DNA of 64,000 nucleotides, from assembly GCA_965228785.1 (NCBI GenBank), contig CBDDIF010000002.1, forward strand, positions 2,232,001-2,296,000, in the 5' to 3' direction. Shown in pieces: positions 43,879 to 52,748 of the stretch. The notes below the pieces were generated by a model that saw nothing but the letters and a program-made list of their open reading frames with translations, did not search any database and was not told the DNA's origin. The first letter of the stretch is position 1. Each line of letters opens with the position of its first letter. Origin of the DNA: Hoeflea_A sp965228785 (lineage in GTDB: Bacteria > Pseudomonadota > Alphaproteobacteria > Rhizobiales > Rhizobiaceae). A program made the position numbers and the translations under genes.

Positions 43879-44355
43879 ATGAAGTTGAAATTATCGTTGC
43901 TCGCAGCCGGTCTGATCACGTCGCTGACAGCTGGTGCGGTTCTTGCCGACAATCATGCCAGCCCGTTTGCAGCAGGCATCAAGGCGCGCCAGGCACAGAT
44001 GCAACTTTATCAGTTCAACCTCGGCATCCTTGGTGCGATGGCCAAGGGCGACGCCGAATACAATGCTGAAGCCGCGGTTCTGGCGGCCAACAACATCGTG
44101 CTTGCCGCATCAATCCACCAACCGCAAGCTTGGGCCCCGGGTTCCGACAGTTCGGCCGTCAAAGGAACTCGAGCTCTTCCGGCTATCTGGCAGAACTTCC
44201 CGGATGTTGGCGCAAAATCCGCGGAGCTTCTGGCGGCTGCAGAAGCGATGAAAGCGGCAGCAGGCAATGGACAACAAGCCATCGGTGGAGCCATGGGAAG
44301 ACTGGGCGGTGCCTGCGGTGCGTGTCACAAGGCTTATCGCGCGCCGGCCAGCTAG
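43879..44355 (+). CDS. Cytochrome c' (periplasmic)
   Basis: The 158-aa product has a signal peptide (MKLKLSLLAAGLITSLTAGAVLAD) and a four-helix-bundle pattern. RQAQMQLYQFNLGILGAM stands at the start of helix A, and a C-terminal heme site reads C-G-A-C-H in GGACGACHKAYRAP. These are the marks of cytochrome c', a pentacoordinate heme protein linked to NO binding and to electron transfer. The start at 43879 is favoured by AAAGGAA at the right distance; the ATG two codons earlier would also be possible. It follows the TetR operators. It could also be an electron acceptor for the IorAB-like oxidase nearby, but no evidence shows it. Confidence 0.85.
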   Translation: MKLKLSLLAAGLITSLTAGAVLADNHASPFAAGIKARQAQMQLYQFNLGILGAMAKGDAEYNAEAAVLAANNIVLAASIHQPQAWAPGSDSSAVKGTRALPAIWQNFPDVGAKSAELLAAAEAMKAAAGNGQQAIGGAMGRLGGACGACHKAYRAPAS

Positions 44356-44451
44356 CCCAAATCCGCAAATCTTCCGCTCCGGCGACAAAGCCGGGGCGGC
44401 GGTGGTATCCATAGACCAGCTCAACATATTGCTGTCTGAAGGGTTGCTGAG

Positions 44452-44994
44452 TTGAACATCAAACCGATATTGCAGGGTTTTCTCGCCCTGGCCCTGGTCG
44501 CTGTTTCTTCAGCAACGACACAAGCCGTGGATCTGCCCAGGCGGGAAACGCCAATTCCCCAGACCACGAACGGCGTTCCGCACGTTCAGATTGGCGTAAA
44601 ACCCGACCCTGCTATTTCCGCGGAACTGCTCAAACGGGTATCGGATATCCCCGGAGTGCGGATCGGGCCGACGGTCATATCCTTGCCGGGCGCCCAAGGC
44701 TTCCGGATCAACGACGATGTCGCACTGGCAAGACCCGAGGCGATCGTCGGTGGCCGTGAGTTTGCCCATCTTCATCCCGACGGCAGCCTGCATGCATCAC
44801 TTTCGCCAGAACTCGCAGTACGCGCCGCTGAAGCAGGTTGGGCTATAGCCCATCCCTGGGCCAATAGGAGGCCGGGCTGGGAGGGATTCGTGATGATTTA
44901 CACTCCCGCAGATCGCGAAGAGCTCGACGTGGTCTACGATTTGATTGTGCAATCCTTCGCCTATGTAACAGGCCGCGACGCGTCTTCACTTTGA
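44452..44994 (+). CDS. Luciferase-domain family secreted protein
   Basis: The 180-aa product has a hydrophobic N-terminus (MNIKPILQGFLALALVAVSS) that looks like a signal peptide, and a domain with EFAHLHPDGSLHASLSPELA and AGWAIAHPWANRRPGWEGF. This pattern belongs to the luciferase-domain family (Pfam Luciferase/DUF5519), whose bacterial members have no proven role. The start is a TTG at 44452 with GAAGGG upstream. It lies 97 bases after the cytochrome c' gene on the same strand. It may be a periplasmic partner of the cytochrome. Confidence 0.7.
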   Translation: MNIKPILQGFLALALVAVSSATTQAVDLPRRETPIPQTTNGVPHVQIGVKPDPAISAELLKRVSDIPGVRIGPTVISLPGAQGFRINDDVALARPEAIVGGREFAHLHPDGSLHASLSPELAVRAAEAGWAIAHPWANRRPGWEGFVMIYTPADREELDVVYDLIVQSFAYVTGRDASSL

Positions 44995-45062
44995 AGCCTT
45001 TAGGCCGGGCTTCCGACCTTCAATGGGCCGTTCGCCTGACGGTAGACTTCGACCAGGGTGGT

Positions 45063-45710
45063 TCAGGCAATTGTGCCGTCATCGGAGACGACAAATTCGC
45101 TTTGTGCGCTTTCCTCAACGACCAACAATGCGTTCGGGATATCGTTTTGTTCAAGTTTTTTAACGCGTTCCGGAGGTGACAGGTGATCCCATCTCTTTTC
45201 AAGACGCGCACGCAAGGTGGACATCGGCACATCGAGAAAGACGGTTGTGTCGAACCGGTCCATCAGCCCGGACCAGGGTGACCGCTGAAGAAACAGGTAG
45301 TTGCCCTCGACGATGATATGACGCGCCGAGGTTTCGATTGATCGGGCACAGTTTCTGGCAATCTCGATCTCACGATCGAAAACCGGCACCAGAATCTCAC
45401 TCTCTGTCGCTTTCCGCAGCCTGGACAACATGGTTGCAAATCCCTCCACGTCGAACGTGTGCGGTGCACCCTTGCGGTCTCTCCAACCGCGCGGCACCAG
45501 GATCAAGTCATCCAGGTGAAACCCGTCCATGGGCAGCACCGCGGCGCTTCCGGGGTCCTCAGTATTGAATTTGTCTGCCAGTCTTTCCGCCAGGGTCGAC
45601 TTGCCTGATCCCGGAGGTCCGGCGATGGCTGTAAAGCTGCGCACGGTTTTACCCCGCTCGCGAACGATGTCAGCAAGTTCGCCGTGCTCGACAGGGATTG
45701 CCTTGTTCAT
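45063..45710 (-). CDS. P-loop kinase of the FrcK/uridine kinase-like type
   Basis: The 215-aa protein has Walker A GPPGSGKST near residue 32, a mid-section LPMDGFHLDDLILVPRGWRDRKGAPHTFD typical of phosphoribulokinase/uridine-kinase folds, and IIVEGNYLFLQ. This P-loop kinase group includes FrcK proteins encoded at the end of fructose ABC operons and related nucleoside/sugar kinases. The start at 45710 overlaps the end of the isomerase gene (ATGA). It is the last gene of a sugar operon and is the likely phosphorylating step for the imported sugar or its isomer. Confidence 0.8.
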   Translation of the reverse strand: MNKAIPVEHGELADIVRERGKTVRSFTAIAGPPGSGKSTLAERLADKFNTEDPGSAAVLPMDGFHLDDLILVPRGWRDRKGAPHTFDVEGFATMLSRLRKATESEILVPVFDREIEIARNCARSIETSARHIIVEGNYLFLQRSPWSGLMDRFDTTVFLDVPMSTLRARLEKRWDHLSPPERVKKLEQNDIPNALLVVEESAQSEFVVSDDGTIA

Positions 45711-46564
45711 CGTTCGAAGCGAATGCCGGCGGCGGCGGCCTGTTCGACAAGGTAGGGCAGTCCTTCGGTAATCACGTCGTCCGGATTTTCCGCGACCGGG
45801 CGCCATACAGCCAGGCCAGCTGCGATTTCGGGCGCCAGGTGCACAAAACTCTCCATCGTCATGATGCCGTCATACCCGGCGGCTGCGACGCCTTCAAAAA
45901 CGTCCGGCCAATCGATTGTACCGCGGCCTGGCACACCGCGGTTTGACTCGGAGATGTGGAGATATCCAAGGTGATTGCCGGCATCGGCAAAGCCCTCGCG
46001 AAAGCCCTTCTCCTCAATGTTCATGTGATATGTGTCGAGGTGAACAAAGACATTGTCGGCTCCGACGCGTTCGATCATGGATACGCTCTGGCCGGCAGTA
46101 TTCAAAAGATGGGTCTCATACCGGTTGCACGGCTCAATTCCCAGACGCATGTTGAAGCGCTTCGCGGACTTGGACACCCGTTCGAGCAGCCTGCAAATTC
46201 CATCCAGTTCGGCTTCGGTTGGAGGTGCTCCGGAGGTTTTGCCGATCGTGCCGTAGGTAACCCCGGACAAGCAATCAGAGCCAGCCAGTCTTGCGACTTC
46301 CAACGCACGGTTCAGATAATCCGCAACCTGCTCAAGGTCACGACCTACCTCCAATTCCGCCGGCAGACCGAGGGAACACACGATGGCTGTGTTGTGGCGC
46401 TCGGCCACGGCCCGAGTGCCCGCCGCATCGTAGCTCTCCGGATCCAGCAGCGGTGTCTCGATTGCGCCGACGCCGTGCTCCAGGATCGGAGGCAGAAGAC
46501 GGTCGGCCTCCGAAGGATCCCAAAGCGGCGTGAAGGCGAGTGAATGCACTCCGAGACGCGGCAT
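45707..46564 (-). CDS. Sugar isomerase/epimerase, TIM-barrel (AP endonuclease 2 superfamily)
   Basis: The 285-aa protein is a TIM barrel of the xylose-isomerase-like superfamily, with LGIEPCNRYETHLLNTAGQ, FVHLDTYHMNIEE and LHISESNRGVPGRGTIDW. These place catalytic Glu and metal ligands as in D-psicose/D-tagatose 3-epimerases and related enzymes. It probably interconverts the imported ketose or aldose. It overlaps the kinase gene by four bases and follows the ATPase gene with a 19-base gap, so it belongs to the operon. The exact sugar is not readable. Confidence 0.85.
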   Translation of the reverse strand: MPRLGVHSLAFTPLWDPSEADRLLPPILEHGVGAIETPLLDPESYDAAGTRAVAERHNTAIVCSLGLPAELEVGRDLEQVADYLNRALEVARLAGSDCLSGVTYGTIGKTSGAPPTEAELDGICRLLERVSKSAKRFNMRLGIEPCNRYETHLLNTAGQSVSMIERVGADNVFVHLDTYHMNIEEKGFREGFADAGNHLGYLHISESNRGVPGRGTIDWPDVFEGVAAAGYDGIMTMESFVHLAPEIAAGLAVWRPVAENPDDVITEGLPYLVEQAAAAGIRFER

Positions 46565-46582
46565 GATTGTTCCTTTGCTTTC

Positions 46583-47326
46583 CTAGCCGTGAGCGCCGAC
46601 GATATAGGAAACGACTTCCGCCATGTCGGTTTCGTCGCGTTTGAGATCGGCAATAACATTGCCACGGCGCAAGACAACAATTCGGCTGCAGGCCTCAAAC
46701 ACATCGTTGAGCCTGTGACTGATCAATATGGTCGCAATGCCTTCGCCCTGCATCTGTTCGATGAGCTTGAGCACGCTCTCGACCTCCCTCACGGCCAACG
46801 CTGCAGTCGGCTCATCCATGATGACCAGTTTGGGTTTGAATGTCAGTGCGCGTGCGATCGCGATCGTCTGACGCTGCCCACCCGATAGCATGCCGACCGG
46901 TATATGGATCGACGGAACATGGACGCCCAGTCGATCGATCATTTCTGTGGCGCGTTCATCGATTTTGGTCTTGTCCACGAATTTCGGAATCAATCCGAAC
47001 AGGCGCTTGGTCGGTTCCCTGCCGAGGAATATGTTGTTGGCGACGTCCTGCTGGGGGGCGAGCGCAAGATCCTGATAGATCATTTCGATGCCAAGCTCGC
47101 GCCGCGTCCCGGGATCTGCAAGAGTCAGGTCCTGACCGTCGAAACGGACGCTACCATTGTCCACTGGATAAACCCCGGTGATGGTTTTCATGAGAGTTGA
47201 CTTGCCTGCGCCGTTGTCGCCGACCAGACCAACCACCTCACCAGCTGCAATGGAAAGATTGACGCCGTAGAGCACTTGCACGGCGCCGAAGGATTTTTCT
47301 ACACCTGCTAACTCCAAGAGGCTCAT
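46583..47326 (-). CDS. Sugar ABC transporter ATPase (FrcA-like)
   Basis: The 247-aa protein has a single ABC ATPase domain: Walker A GDNGAGKST (near residue 38), signature LSGGQRQT, Walker B VIMDEPTAALAV and switch ILISHRL. Length and single domain match FrcA-type ATPases, unlike the two-domain RbsA/MglA. The start at 47326 overlaps the stop of the permease gene (ATGA). It drives import of a monosaccharide with the permease and binding protein. Confidence 0.88.
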   Translation of the reverse strand: MSLLELAGVEKSFGAVQVLYGVNLSIAAGEVVGLVGDNGAGKSTLMKTITGVYPVDNGSVRFDGQDLTLADPGTRRELGIEMIYQDLALAPQQDVANNIFLGREPTKRLFGLIPKFVDKTKIDERATEMIDRLGVHVPSIHIPVGMLSGGQRQTIAIARALTFKPKLVIMDEPTAALAVREVESVLKLIEQMQGEGIATILISHRLNDVFEACSRIVVLRRGNVIADLKRDETDMAEVVSYIVGAHG

Positions 47327-48294
47327 TGTGCTCGCCTGTCTCTGCTGCGAACCTGATCCAACCACACGGCAGCAATCAGGACGGCTCCGATCGCCATCTG
47401 CTGGTAATAGGCCTGTACGGCCATGAGGTTCAGCCCATTCTGGAGCACGCCCATGATCAGAGCACCGATCATCGTTCCCAGAATGGAGCCGCGACCGCCG
47501 AACAGGTTGGTGCCACCGATGATGGCGGCGGTAATGGCGAGCAGCTCGTAATTGAGTCCGGCCGTCGGATCACCCGTGTTGACCCGCGCCGTAAAGATGA
47601 GACCGGCCACACCTGCCATCAGGCCCGATATTGTGTACAGGATCACGCGCTGCCGACGAACATTGATGCCCGTCGCGCGGGCAGCATTTTCATTGTCTCC
47701 GAGAGCCAGCGTGTGGTGCCCGAACGGCGTGTGAGCCAAAACATAGTGGGCGATCAGCGCAACCGCGACCAGAATGAAAACCGGAGTCGGAATGCCCCAG
47801 GGCCGTGCCTGGCCAAGAAACAGGATTTCGTCCGGCAAACCATAGATCCCGCGGCCGCTGGAGATGATCAGCGCCAAACCGCGAGCGATGCCCAACATTC
47901 CGAGCGTCACGATGAATGCCGGCACATGCCCCCGGGTGACGATAAAGCCGTTGACGGCCCCGGCCAGCGCTCCGGCACCGAGTGCTCCGATGATGGCGAA
48001 GAACCAGGGGAGCTCCAGCGTTACGCACAGCGCCGCACCGGTGACCGAGGCCAGCCCGAGGACTGAGCCCAGTGACAGGTCGATGCCTGCGGCGCTGATG
48101 ACGAACGTCGCGCCGATCGCCAGGATCCCGAAGGTTGCGGTCGCAAGAATGATGTTGAACAGGTTGCTGGCGGTCAGGAACACCCGCACCCCGTCACCGG
48201 TAACAGGCGAAAGCACCGTCATGATCACGCCGAGGGCCAGCAGAACCAGGATCGATTCGACGCGGATATGAGTGCGTTCCAGAAGTCTGAGCAT
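47323..48294 (-). CDS. Sugar ABC transporter permease (FrcC/RbsC-like)
   Basis: The 323-aa membrane protein has about eight to ten helices. It has the RbsC-family patterns AAGIDLSLGSVLGLASVTGA (near residue 80) and GENxxAARATGI (here DNENAARATGINVRRQRV), with the C-terminal INxxxGxGS-type segment GGRGSILGTMIGA. It is the channel of a CUT2-type sugar importer. The start at 48294 (MLRLLERTHIRVES) is chosen because the first membrane segment follows soon after; there is no strong ribosome-binding site upstream. Confidence 0.87.
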   Translation of the reverse strand: MLRLLERTHIRVESILVLLALGVIMTVLSPVTGDGVRVFLTASNLFNIILATATFGILAIGATFVISAAGIDLSLGSVLGLASVTGAALCVTLELPWFFAIIGALGAGALAGAVNGFIVTRGHVPAFIVTLGMLGIARGLALIISSGRGIYGLPDEILFLGQARPWGIPTPVFILVAVALIAHYVLAHTPFGHHTLALGDNENAARATGINVRRQRVILYTISGLMAGVAGLIFTARVNTGDPTAGLNYELLAITAAIIGGTNLFGGRGSILGTMIGALIMGVLQNGLNLMAVQAYYQQMAIGAVLIAAVWLDQVRSRDRRAQ

Positions 48295-48353
48295 GAGAAT
48301 CAGTCGGCAGGTAGGCCGGGCCGGCAAACCACCGGCCCGGCCTTGATTGATCT

Positions 48354-49313
48354 TTACTTCACGAACTCGAGCATCGGGTCCGTGCCCGCGTCGAGAACTT
48401 CCTTGGTCAGTACCATGGTCGGAACGTAGATCCAGTCGCCGTCGGGCTTCTGGCCGTCCTTCATGCCTTTGACCATCTCAACCGCCTGTTTGCCGACAAG
48501 GTAGGGCAGTTGCGCCACAGAAGCTGAAAGGCGCCCTGACTTGATGGACTTCACGGCATCGGAGTTTCCGTCGACACCGATCACCGTCACCTGATCCTGT
48601 TTGCCGGCAGCGTAAACAGTCTCGACGGCGCCGAGAGCCATGCCGTCATTGGCCGCAAAGATGGCGACGAGGCCAGGATGTGCGGTCAGGATGTCGTTCG
48701 TGATGTTCGCTGCCTTGCCACGGTCCCAGTCTCCCGGCAGCGAAGCAACGATTTCCAGCCCTGGAGCCAGTTCCGTCAGCTTGTCGGCAAATCCGGATGC
48801 ACGCTTTTGACCGGTCACGTTGCCGGACAGACCTTCAATCACCAGAACCGGTCCCTTCGCGTCTGCACCGATCTGGCCAACGAGCCATTCGGCACCCTGC
48901 CCGCCTGCCGCAACATTGTCGGAACCAATCGAAAAGGCGATGTCGACGCCTGCATCCGCGGCGATCTTGTGGTCAAGATTCCCGTCGAGATCGACGACGG
49001 GAATGCCCATGTCGTTGGCACGCTTGAGGCACGGCAGAAGGATGGTCGAATTGATCGCGGCGGTGATCATCGCATCTGGCTTTCGTTCCAGCATCGTGTT
49101 GCACACGTTGAGCTGAGGCTCCGCGGCCTGATCGCTCTCGACTGCCTGCAGATAATATTCGACTCCGGCGGCATCGGCGCCCTCGCGCACTCCGAGTTCC
49201 ATCGCCCCCCAAAACGGGTTGGACAAGGTCTTCATCAAGACGCCATATGTCTCCGCCTGTACCGGCAGTGCAAACATACCGACCATTGCGGCCAATGTCA
49301 GTTTCTTCAGCAT
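48354..49313 (-). CDS. Sugar ABC transporter solute-binding protein (FrcB/RbsB-like)
   Basis: The 319-aa product has a signal peptide (MLKKLTLAAMVGMFALPVQAE) and the CUT2 periplasmic fold. The start of the mature chain reads TYGVLMKTLSNPFWGAMELGV, and ANDGMALGAVETVYAAGKQDQVTVIGVDGN is the classic hinge motif. It binds a monosaccharide. The ATG has GGGAGGAAA upstream. It is the first structural gene of the operon and follows the LacI gene. A gap of 59 bases separates it from the permease gene. Confidence 0.88.
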   Translation of the reverse strand: MLKKLTLAAMVGMFALPVQAETYGVLMKTLSNPFWGAMELGVREGADAAGVEYYLQAVESDQAAEPQLNVCNTMLERKPDAMITAAINSTILLPCLKRANDMGIPVVDLDGNLDHKIAADAGVDIAFSIGSDNVAAGGQGAEWLVGQIGADAKGPVLVIEGLSGNVTGQKRASGFADKLTELAPGLEIVASLPGDWDRGKAANITNDILTAHPGLVAIFAANDGMALGAVETVYAAGKQDQVTVIGVDGNSDAVKSIKSGRLSASVAQLPYLVGKQAVEMVKGMKDGQKPDGDWIYVPTMVLTKEVLDAGTDPMLEFVK

Positions 49314-49402
49314 TAGGTTTCCTCCCTTGGCTAGCTGAAATGACGCGCCTGCTTCGGCGCGCGGGTGCAATTTCGCGCGGCCAGCCCTTCTGGGCCGGAC
49401 CT

Positions 49403-50449
49403 CTATTGGGTTCCTTTCCCTTGTGCTGCTACCAGCGTCCCCCGCGGTTCCAGGCGGCAGCCGACGCGCATGATTCCTCCCGGCCCGTCACCACCTTCGA
49501 TCCTTGCCAGCAGACGTTCCCAGGCGTTTTTCGCGATCTCACGGACGGGCTGGACGATGGCCGCAACCGGCGGATGAACCTGTGCCATCCAGGCGCTGTC
49601 GTCGAAACCGACCAGAGCGGTCTTCCTTCCGGGATCGAGGTCGCGGGCCTGGGTGATCCCGTATGCGGCCAACGTTGCCGGGTTGAACAAGCTGAAAATT
49701 GCCGTCGGGTCCGGATGGTCTTCGAGATAGCGATCAATTTTATCGCGAGCACTCTCGACCGTTCCTCCGGTCGGCAAGAAGTTTACCTCAACCCTCACTC
49801 CACTCTCTGAAACCGCACGCTTTACACCTTCAAGCCGCTCCCTGACGTTGCCTACATCCTTGCCGAGATGGACTACGAGCACTCGCCTGTGACCGAGATC
49901 GATCAGCCGCCGCATCACTTCTGCGCTGGCTTCAGCATTGTTCACACCGATGCAGTCGAACCCCTCCAAAGGCGCAATTCTGTCCATAAGAACGAAGGGC
50001 GTTTCATTGCCCTCCAGAAGGTCTTCAGGTGATGTTGCCTGCGACGGAACCAGGAGAACGCCAGCCACCCGCCAGCCGATCAATTCGTCGACTTCCCGTG
50101 CCTCGATCTTCGGATCTTCACGGCTCGACGTGGCGACGATGCGATATTGCGTTTCCTCGGCGAAACGCTCCAGTTGGGCCACGAGCTCCGCAAAAAAAGG
50201 GTTTTCGAAGTCCGGGATCACAAGGCCGATAATGCGGCTGTGTTGACGCCGAAGGTTTGAAGCAATGGTGTTGCGACGATAGCCAAGCTTCTCGACTGCC
50301 TCCAGCACTGCACGTCCGATCGGATCATCCTGCCGCCGTCGCCCATTCATGACGTTGGACACGCATCCGGGGGAAACGCCGGCGGTGCGAGCGACATCCA
50401 GAATGGATGGTCTTGGCCTCGATCGAGCTTTGCTTCGAACTGCGGACAT
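49403..50449 (-). CDS. LacI-family transcriptional regulator
   Basis: The 348-aa protein has the LacI helix-turn-helix SILDVARTAGVSPGCVSNVMNGRRRQDDPIGRAVLEAVEKLGYRRN (about residues 16-61), with the hinge at ASNLRRQHS. A sugar-binding core follows (IGLVIPDFENPFFAELVAQLE). It is encoded just upstream of the sugar ABC operon and divergent from the D-2-hydroxyacid dehydrogenase gene. A perfect LacI-type palindrome (AAAACGTTTT) lies in the shared promoter region, so it probably controls both sides. Confidence 0.88.
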   Translation of the reverse strand: MSAVRSKARSRPRPSILDVARTAGVSPGCVSNVMNGRRRQDDPIGRAVLEAVEKLGYRRNTIASNLRRQHSRIIGLVIPDFENPFFAELVAQLERFAEETQYRIVATSSREDPKIEAREVDELIGWRVAGVLLVPSQATSPEDLLEGNETPFVLMDRIAPLEGFDCIGVNNAEASAEVMRRLIDLGHRRVLVVHLGKDVGNVRERLEGVKRAVSESGVRVEVNFLPTGGTVESARDKIDRYLEDHPDPTAIFSLFNPATLAAYGITQARDLDPGRKTALVGFDDSAWMAQVHPPVAAIVQPVREIAKNAWERLLARIEGGDGPGGIMRVGCRLEPRGTLVAAQGKGTQ

Positions 50450-50475
50450 GGGCTCCTCTTGCAGAGAGGATAGAA

Positions 50476-50485
50476 AAAACGTTTT
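50476..50485. promoter_or_regulatory. LacI-type operator palindrome
   Basis: AAAACGTTTT is a perfect 10-base palindrome with the central CG typical of LacI-family sites. A half-match, AAATCGTTTT, sits 17 bases further right. It lies between the LacI gene and the dehydrogenase gene, so it is well placed to repress both promoters. Confidence 0.45.
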
Positions 50486-50523
50486 ATGCTGTAAATCGTT
50501 TTTTGAAAGAACCGGATGAAGCC

Positions 50524-51537
50524 ATGCGAGTCCTTTACGATCCTGCGCCGCGCACGACGGCGGAGATTTTCACCGGGGATGCTCGAAAAAACCTCTGGCG
50601 AGACCATGAGGTTATCGAAGTCGACGAAGAGAACCGGGACGCCCTGTACCAGGCTCATCTGCCGGACACGGACGTGCTCATTTCTCAGCAGCGGATGGAC
50701 AAAGCGCGACTGGACTCAGCCCCGCATCTTCGTGCGATCTTCAACGTGGAAACCAATTTTCTGCCCAACATCGACTATGAATCCTGCTTTGAGCGCGGCA
50801 TCCACGTGCTGACGCCGAGTTCGGTTTTCGCGATACCCGTGGCGGAAATCGGCCTCGGCTTGGCGCTGTCCCTGGCAAGAGGTATTCACGTCGGCCACGG
50901 CCAGTTTCTGGAAGGCAATGAAGAATACGGCCTCTCCGGAAACGGCGATGCGGAACTGCTCACGGGCAGTCAGATCGGGATCGTCGGGTTTGGAGACCTG
51001 GGACAGGCTTTACGCCAGTTGCTGATGCCCTTCCAGGCACGCATCCTCGTTCACGATCCGTGGCTGCCTGAAGGCCTGTTGCTGCGGCAAGGTGTCGAGC
51101 CTGGCGCCCTTGAAACGGTGCTGAAGGATTGCCGCGTCGTCTTCGTCACAGCGGCAGTTACGTCGAGGAACCAACACCTGCTGGATGCAAGGCGCCTCTC
51201 CTGGATGCAGGATGGGGCCATGCTGGTGCTTCTCAGCCGCGCGGCGCTGGCGGATTTCGATGCCCTCAAAGCAGAGGCGGCCGCAGGACGCCTGCGAATA
51301 GCCACTGATGTTTTCCCACAGGAACCGGTCGCTGCGTCAGACCCGATCCGCCAAATACCCAATATACTGTTTTCCGCTCATCGCGCCGGCGCGCTGACCA
51401 ATGCGTTGCAACAGATCGGCACATTGGTCCTGGAAGACCTGTCGCTGATCGCTCAGGGCCTGCCGCCTGTCTCCTGCCGCCGTGCCCAACGCGAAACCAT
51501 CGGTCTGATGCGCAGCAAGCCGATCGAAAAATCCTGA
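50524..51537 (+). CDS. D-2-hydroxyacid dehydrogenase family protein
   Basis: The 337-aa protein has the NAD-binding fold of the D-isomer-specific family: GIVGFGDLGQALRQLL near residue 150, LSRAALADFDAL with the catalytic Arg, FPQEPV with the Glu, and SAHRAG with the catalytic His. These enzymes reduce 2-keto acids or oxidise D-2-hydroxyacids. It starts at 50524, after the LacI-type operator; the longer frame from 50407 would run back through the operator. It heads a plus-strand set with an amidinotransferase and a GST gene. The keto-acid substrate is unknown. Confidence 0.83.
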   Translation: MRVLYDPAPRTTAEIFTGDARKNLWRDHEVIEVDEENRDALYQAHLPDTDVLISQQRMDKARLDSAPHLRAIFNVETNFLPNIDYESCFERGIHVLTPSSVFAIPVAEIGLGLALSLARGIHVGHGQFLEGNEEYGLSGNGDAELLTGSQIGIVGFGDLGQALRQLLMPFQARILVHDPWLPEGLLLRQGVEPGALETVLKDCRVVFVTAAVTSRNQHLLDARRLSWMQDGAMLVLLSRAALADFDALKAEAAAGRLRIATDVFPQEPVAASDPIRQIPNILFSAHRAGALTNALQQIGTLVLEDLSLIAQGLPPVSCRRAQRETIGLMRSKPIEKS

Positions 51538-51636
51538 CTTGCAACAGAGGCGTGAAGGGTTGCTGCGGGGATAGCCCTACAGGTGTCAGGTGCCTGGGGC
51601 TTCCTTGTCAAAAGATTGATCAGCCAGAGGACAGCG

Positions 51637-52647
51637 ATGACAATCCAGAGTGTTGAGACGAGCGGGCCGGAAGCGCCAATCAATGTTGAGTCCGAATGGG
51701 CTGATCTGAAAGAATGTGTCTATGGATCACCAGACCATTGGGTGCTGCCGCTCATGTACAATGACTCCCGCCTGAGGGCTCAGGGAGAATTCGGCGAATT
51801 CTGGATGAAGAATGCCGGCCGCGACATGAAAGAAGCCAGCCCGGACCTATTTGCCGAGATGAGCCGCCAGGTTCAGGGTGCGATCGACTTCCTGGAAGAC
51901 TATGGCGTAAAAGTGCACGTTGCTGAGGCGATCAGCCCGCTCAATCGCAAATTTCCCCGCGGGGAAGATCACGGGGTATCGACGCCGTGGATGCGCGACC
52001 CTTTCGTGACCATCGGCAACAACGTTATCGAACTGGCTCCCCGCAGCCTTTTTCATCGGCGCCAGCGCTTTGCGATCCGCTCTATTCTGGCCGGCACCAT
52101 GGAGCGTGGCGCTCGGTATTTCGCGCAGCCCGACGGCGGAGCGGAAGACGAATGCAGTGGGCCGGGCTGGGGGTATCTCGAAGGGGGCGACGTCTTTGTC
52201 CTGGGCAAGAACATTCTCGTCGGGCATTCCGGCGGGTGCAGCAATCCCGAGGGCGCTCGTTGGCTGCACCATGTTCTGGGACCAGACTATACGGTGCAGA
52301 CGGTTACGATCGATCCGATGTTCCCGCATCTGGATTGTGTCATGATGACGCCACGAGAGGGCGTCGTCTTCGCCGCGCTCGATGCGCTGCCGGATGGCTT
52401 ACCGGCGCTGTTCGACGACTGGGATGTGTTTGACGTACCGAAGGCGCTGGCCAAGTCTCACATGGGCTGCAACAATCTGGTCTTGAATGACCGGACCGTT
52501 GCCGTGCCGGCCGAAAACGAGCTCGATATCATCGCTGACGGTTTGAGAGCACGAAACTTCGAAGTCCCGCGGCTGCCTTATCGGGTCCCTTGTATGGTCG
52601 GCGGTTCGTTTCGTTGTGCCCATCAGCCTCTAGTACGCACCACCTGA
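51637..52647 (+). CDS. Glycine-amidinotransferase-like enzyme
   Basis: The 336-aa protein has the amidinotransferase fold used by glycine and inosamine-phosphate amidinotransferases. It has MRDPF (Asp), YLEGGDVFVLGKNILVGHSGGCSN, HLDCVMM (His-Asp) and a C-terminal GGSFRCAHQPL with the nucleophilic Cys. Family members transfer an amidino group from arginine to an amine such as glycine or an amino-inositol phosphate. The ATG at 51637 follows GAGG. It lies 100 bases after the D-2-hydroxyacid dehydrogenase gene, facing the sugar ABC operon. The amine acceptor is not readable; an aminated inositol-like sugar is possible given the sugar-uptake genes next door. Confidence 0.85.
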   Translation: MTIQSVETSGPEAPINVESEWADLKECVYGSPDHWVLPLMYNDSRLRAQGEFGEFWMKNAGRDMKEASPDLFAEMSRQVQGAIDFLEDYGVKVHVAEAISPLNRKFPRGEDHGVSTPWMRDPFVTIGNNVIELAPRSLFHRRQRFAIRSILAGTMERGARYFAQPDGGAEDECSGPGWGYLEGGDVFVLGKNILVGHSGGCSNPEGARWLHHVLGPDYTVQTVTIDPMFPHLDCVMMTPREGVVFAALDALPDGLPALFDDWDVFDVPKALAKSHMGCNNLVLNDRTVAVPAENELDIIADGLRARNFEVPRLPYRVPCMVGGSFRCAHQPLVRTT

Positions 52648-52748
52648 CACGGTTTGCTGTTGATTCCAGAAACGACTTGCTCTGGAAAAGGAGCGCAAGA
52701 TTGGGCTAGGCATGGCTTGGCAATCTTCGAATTGGGTGGGCACAATCC

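Noticed and set aside
44375..44398. GC-rich hairpin (CGCTCCGGC with GCCGGGGCG) after the cytochrome c' gene
   Set aside because: One mismatch and no T-run follow it, so a terminator call is not supported.
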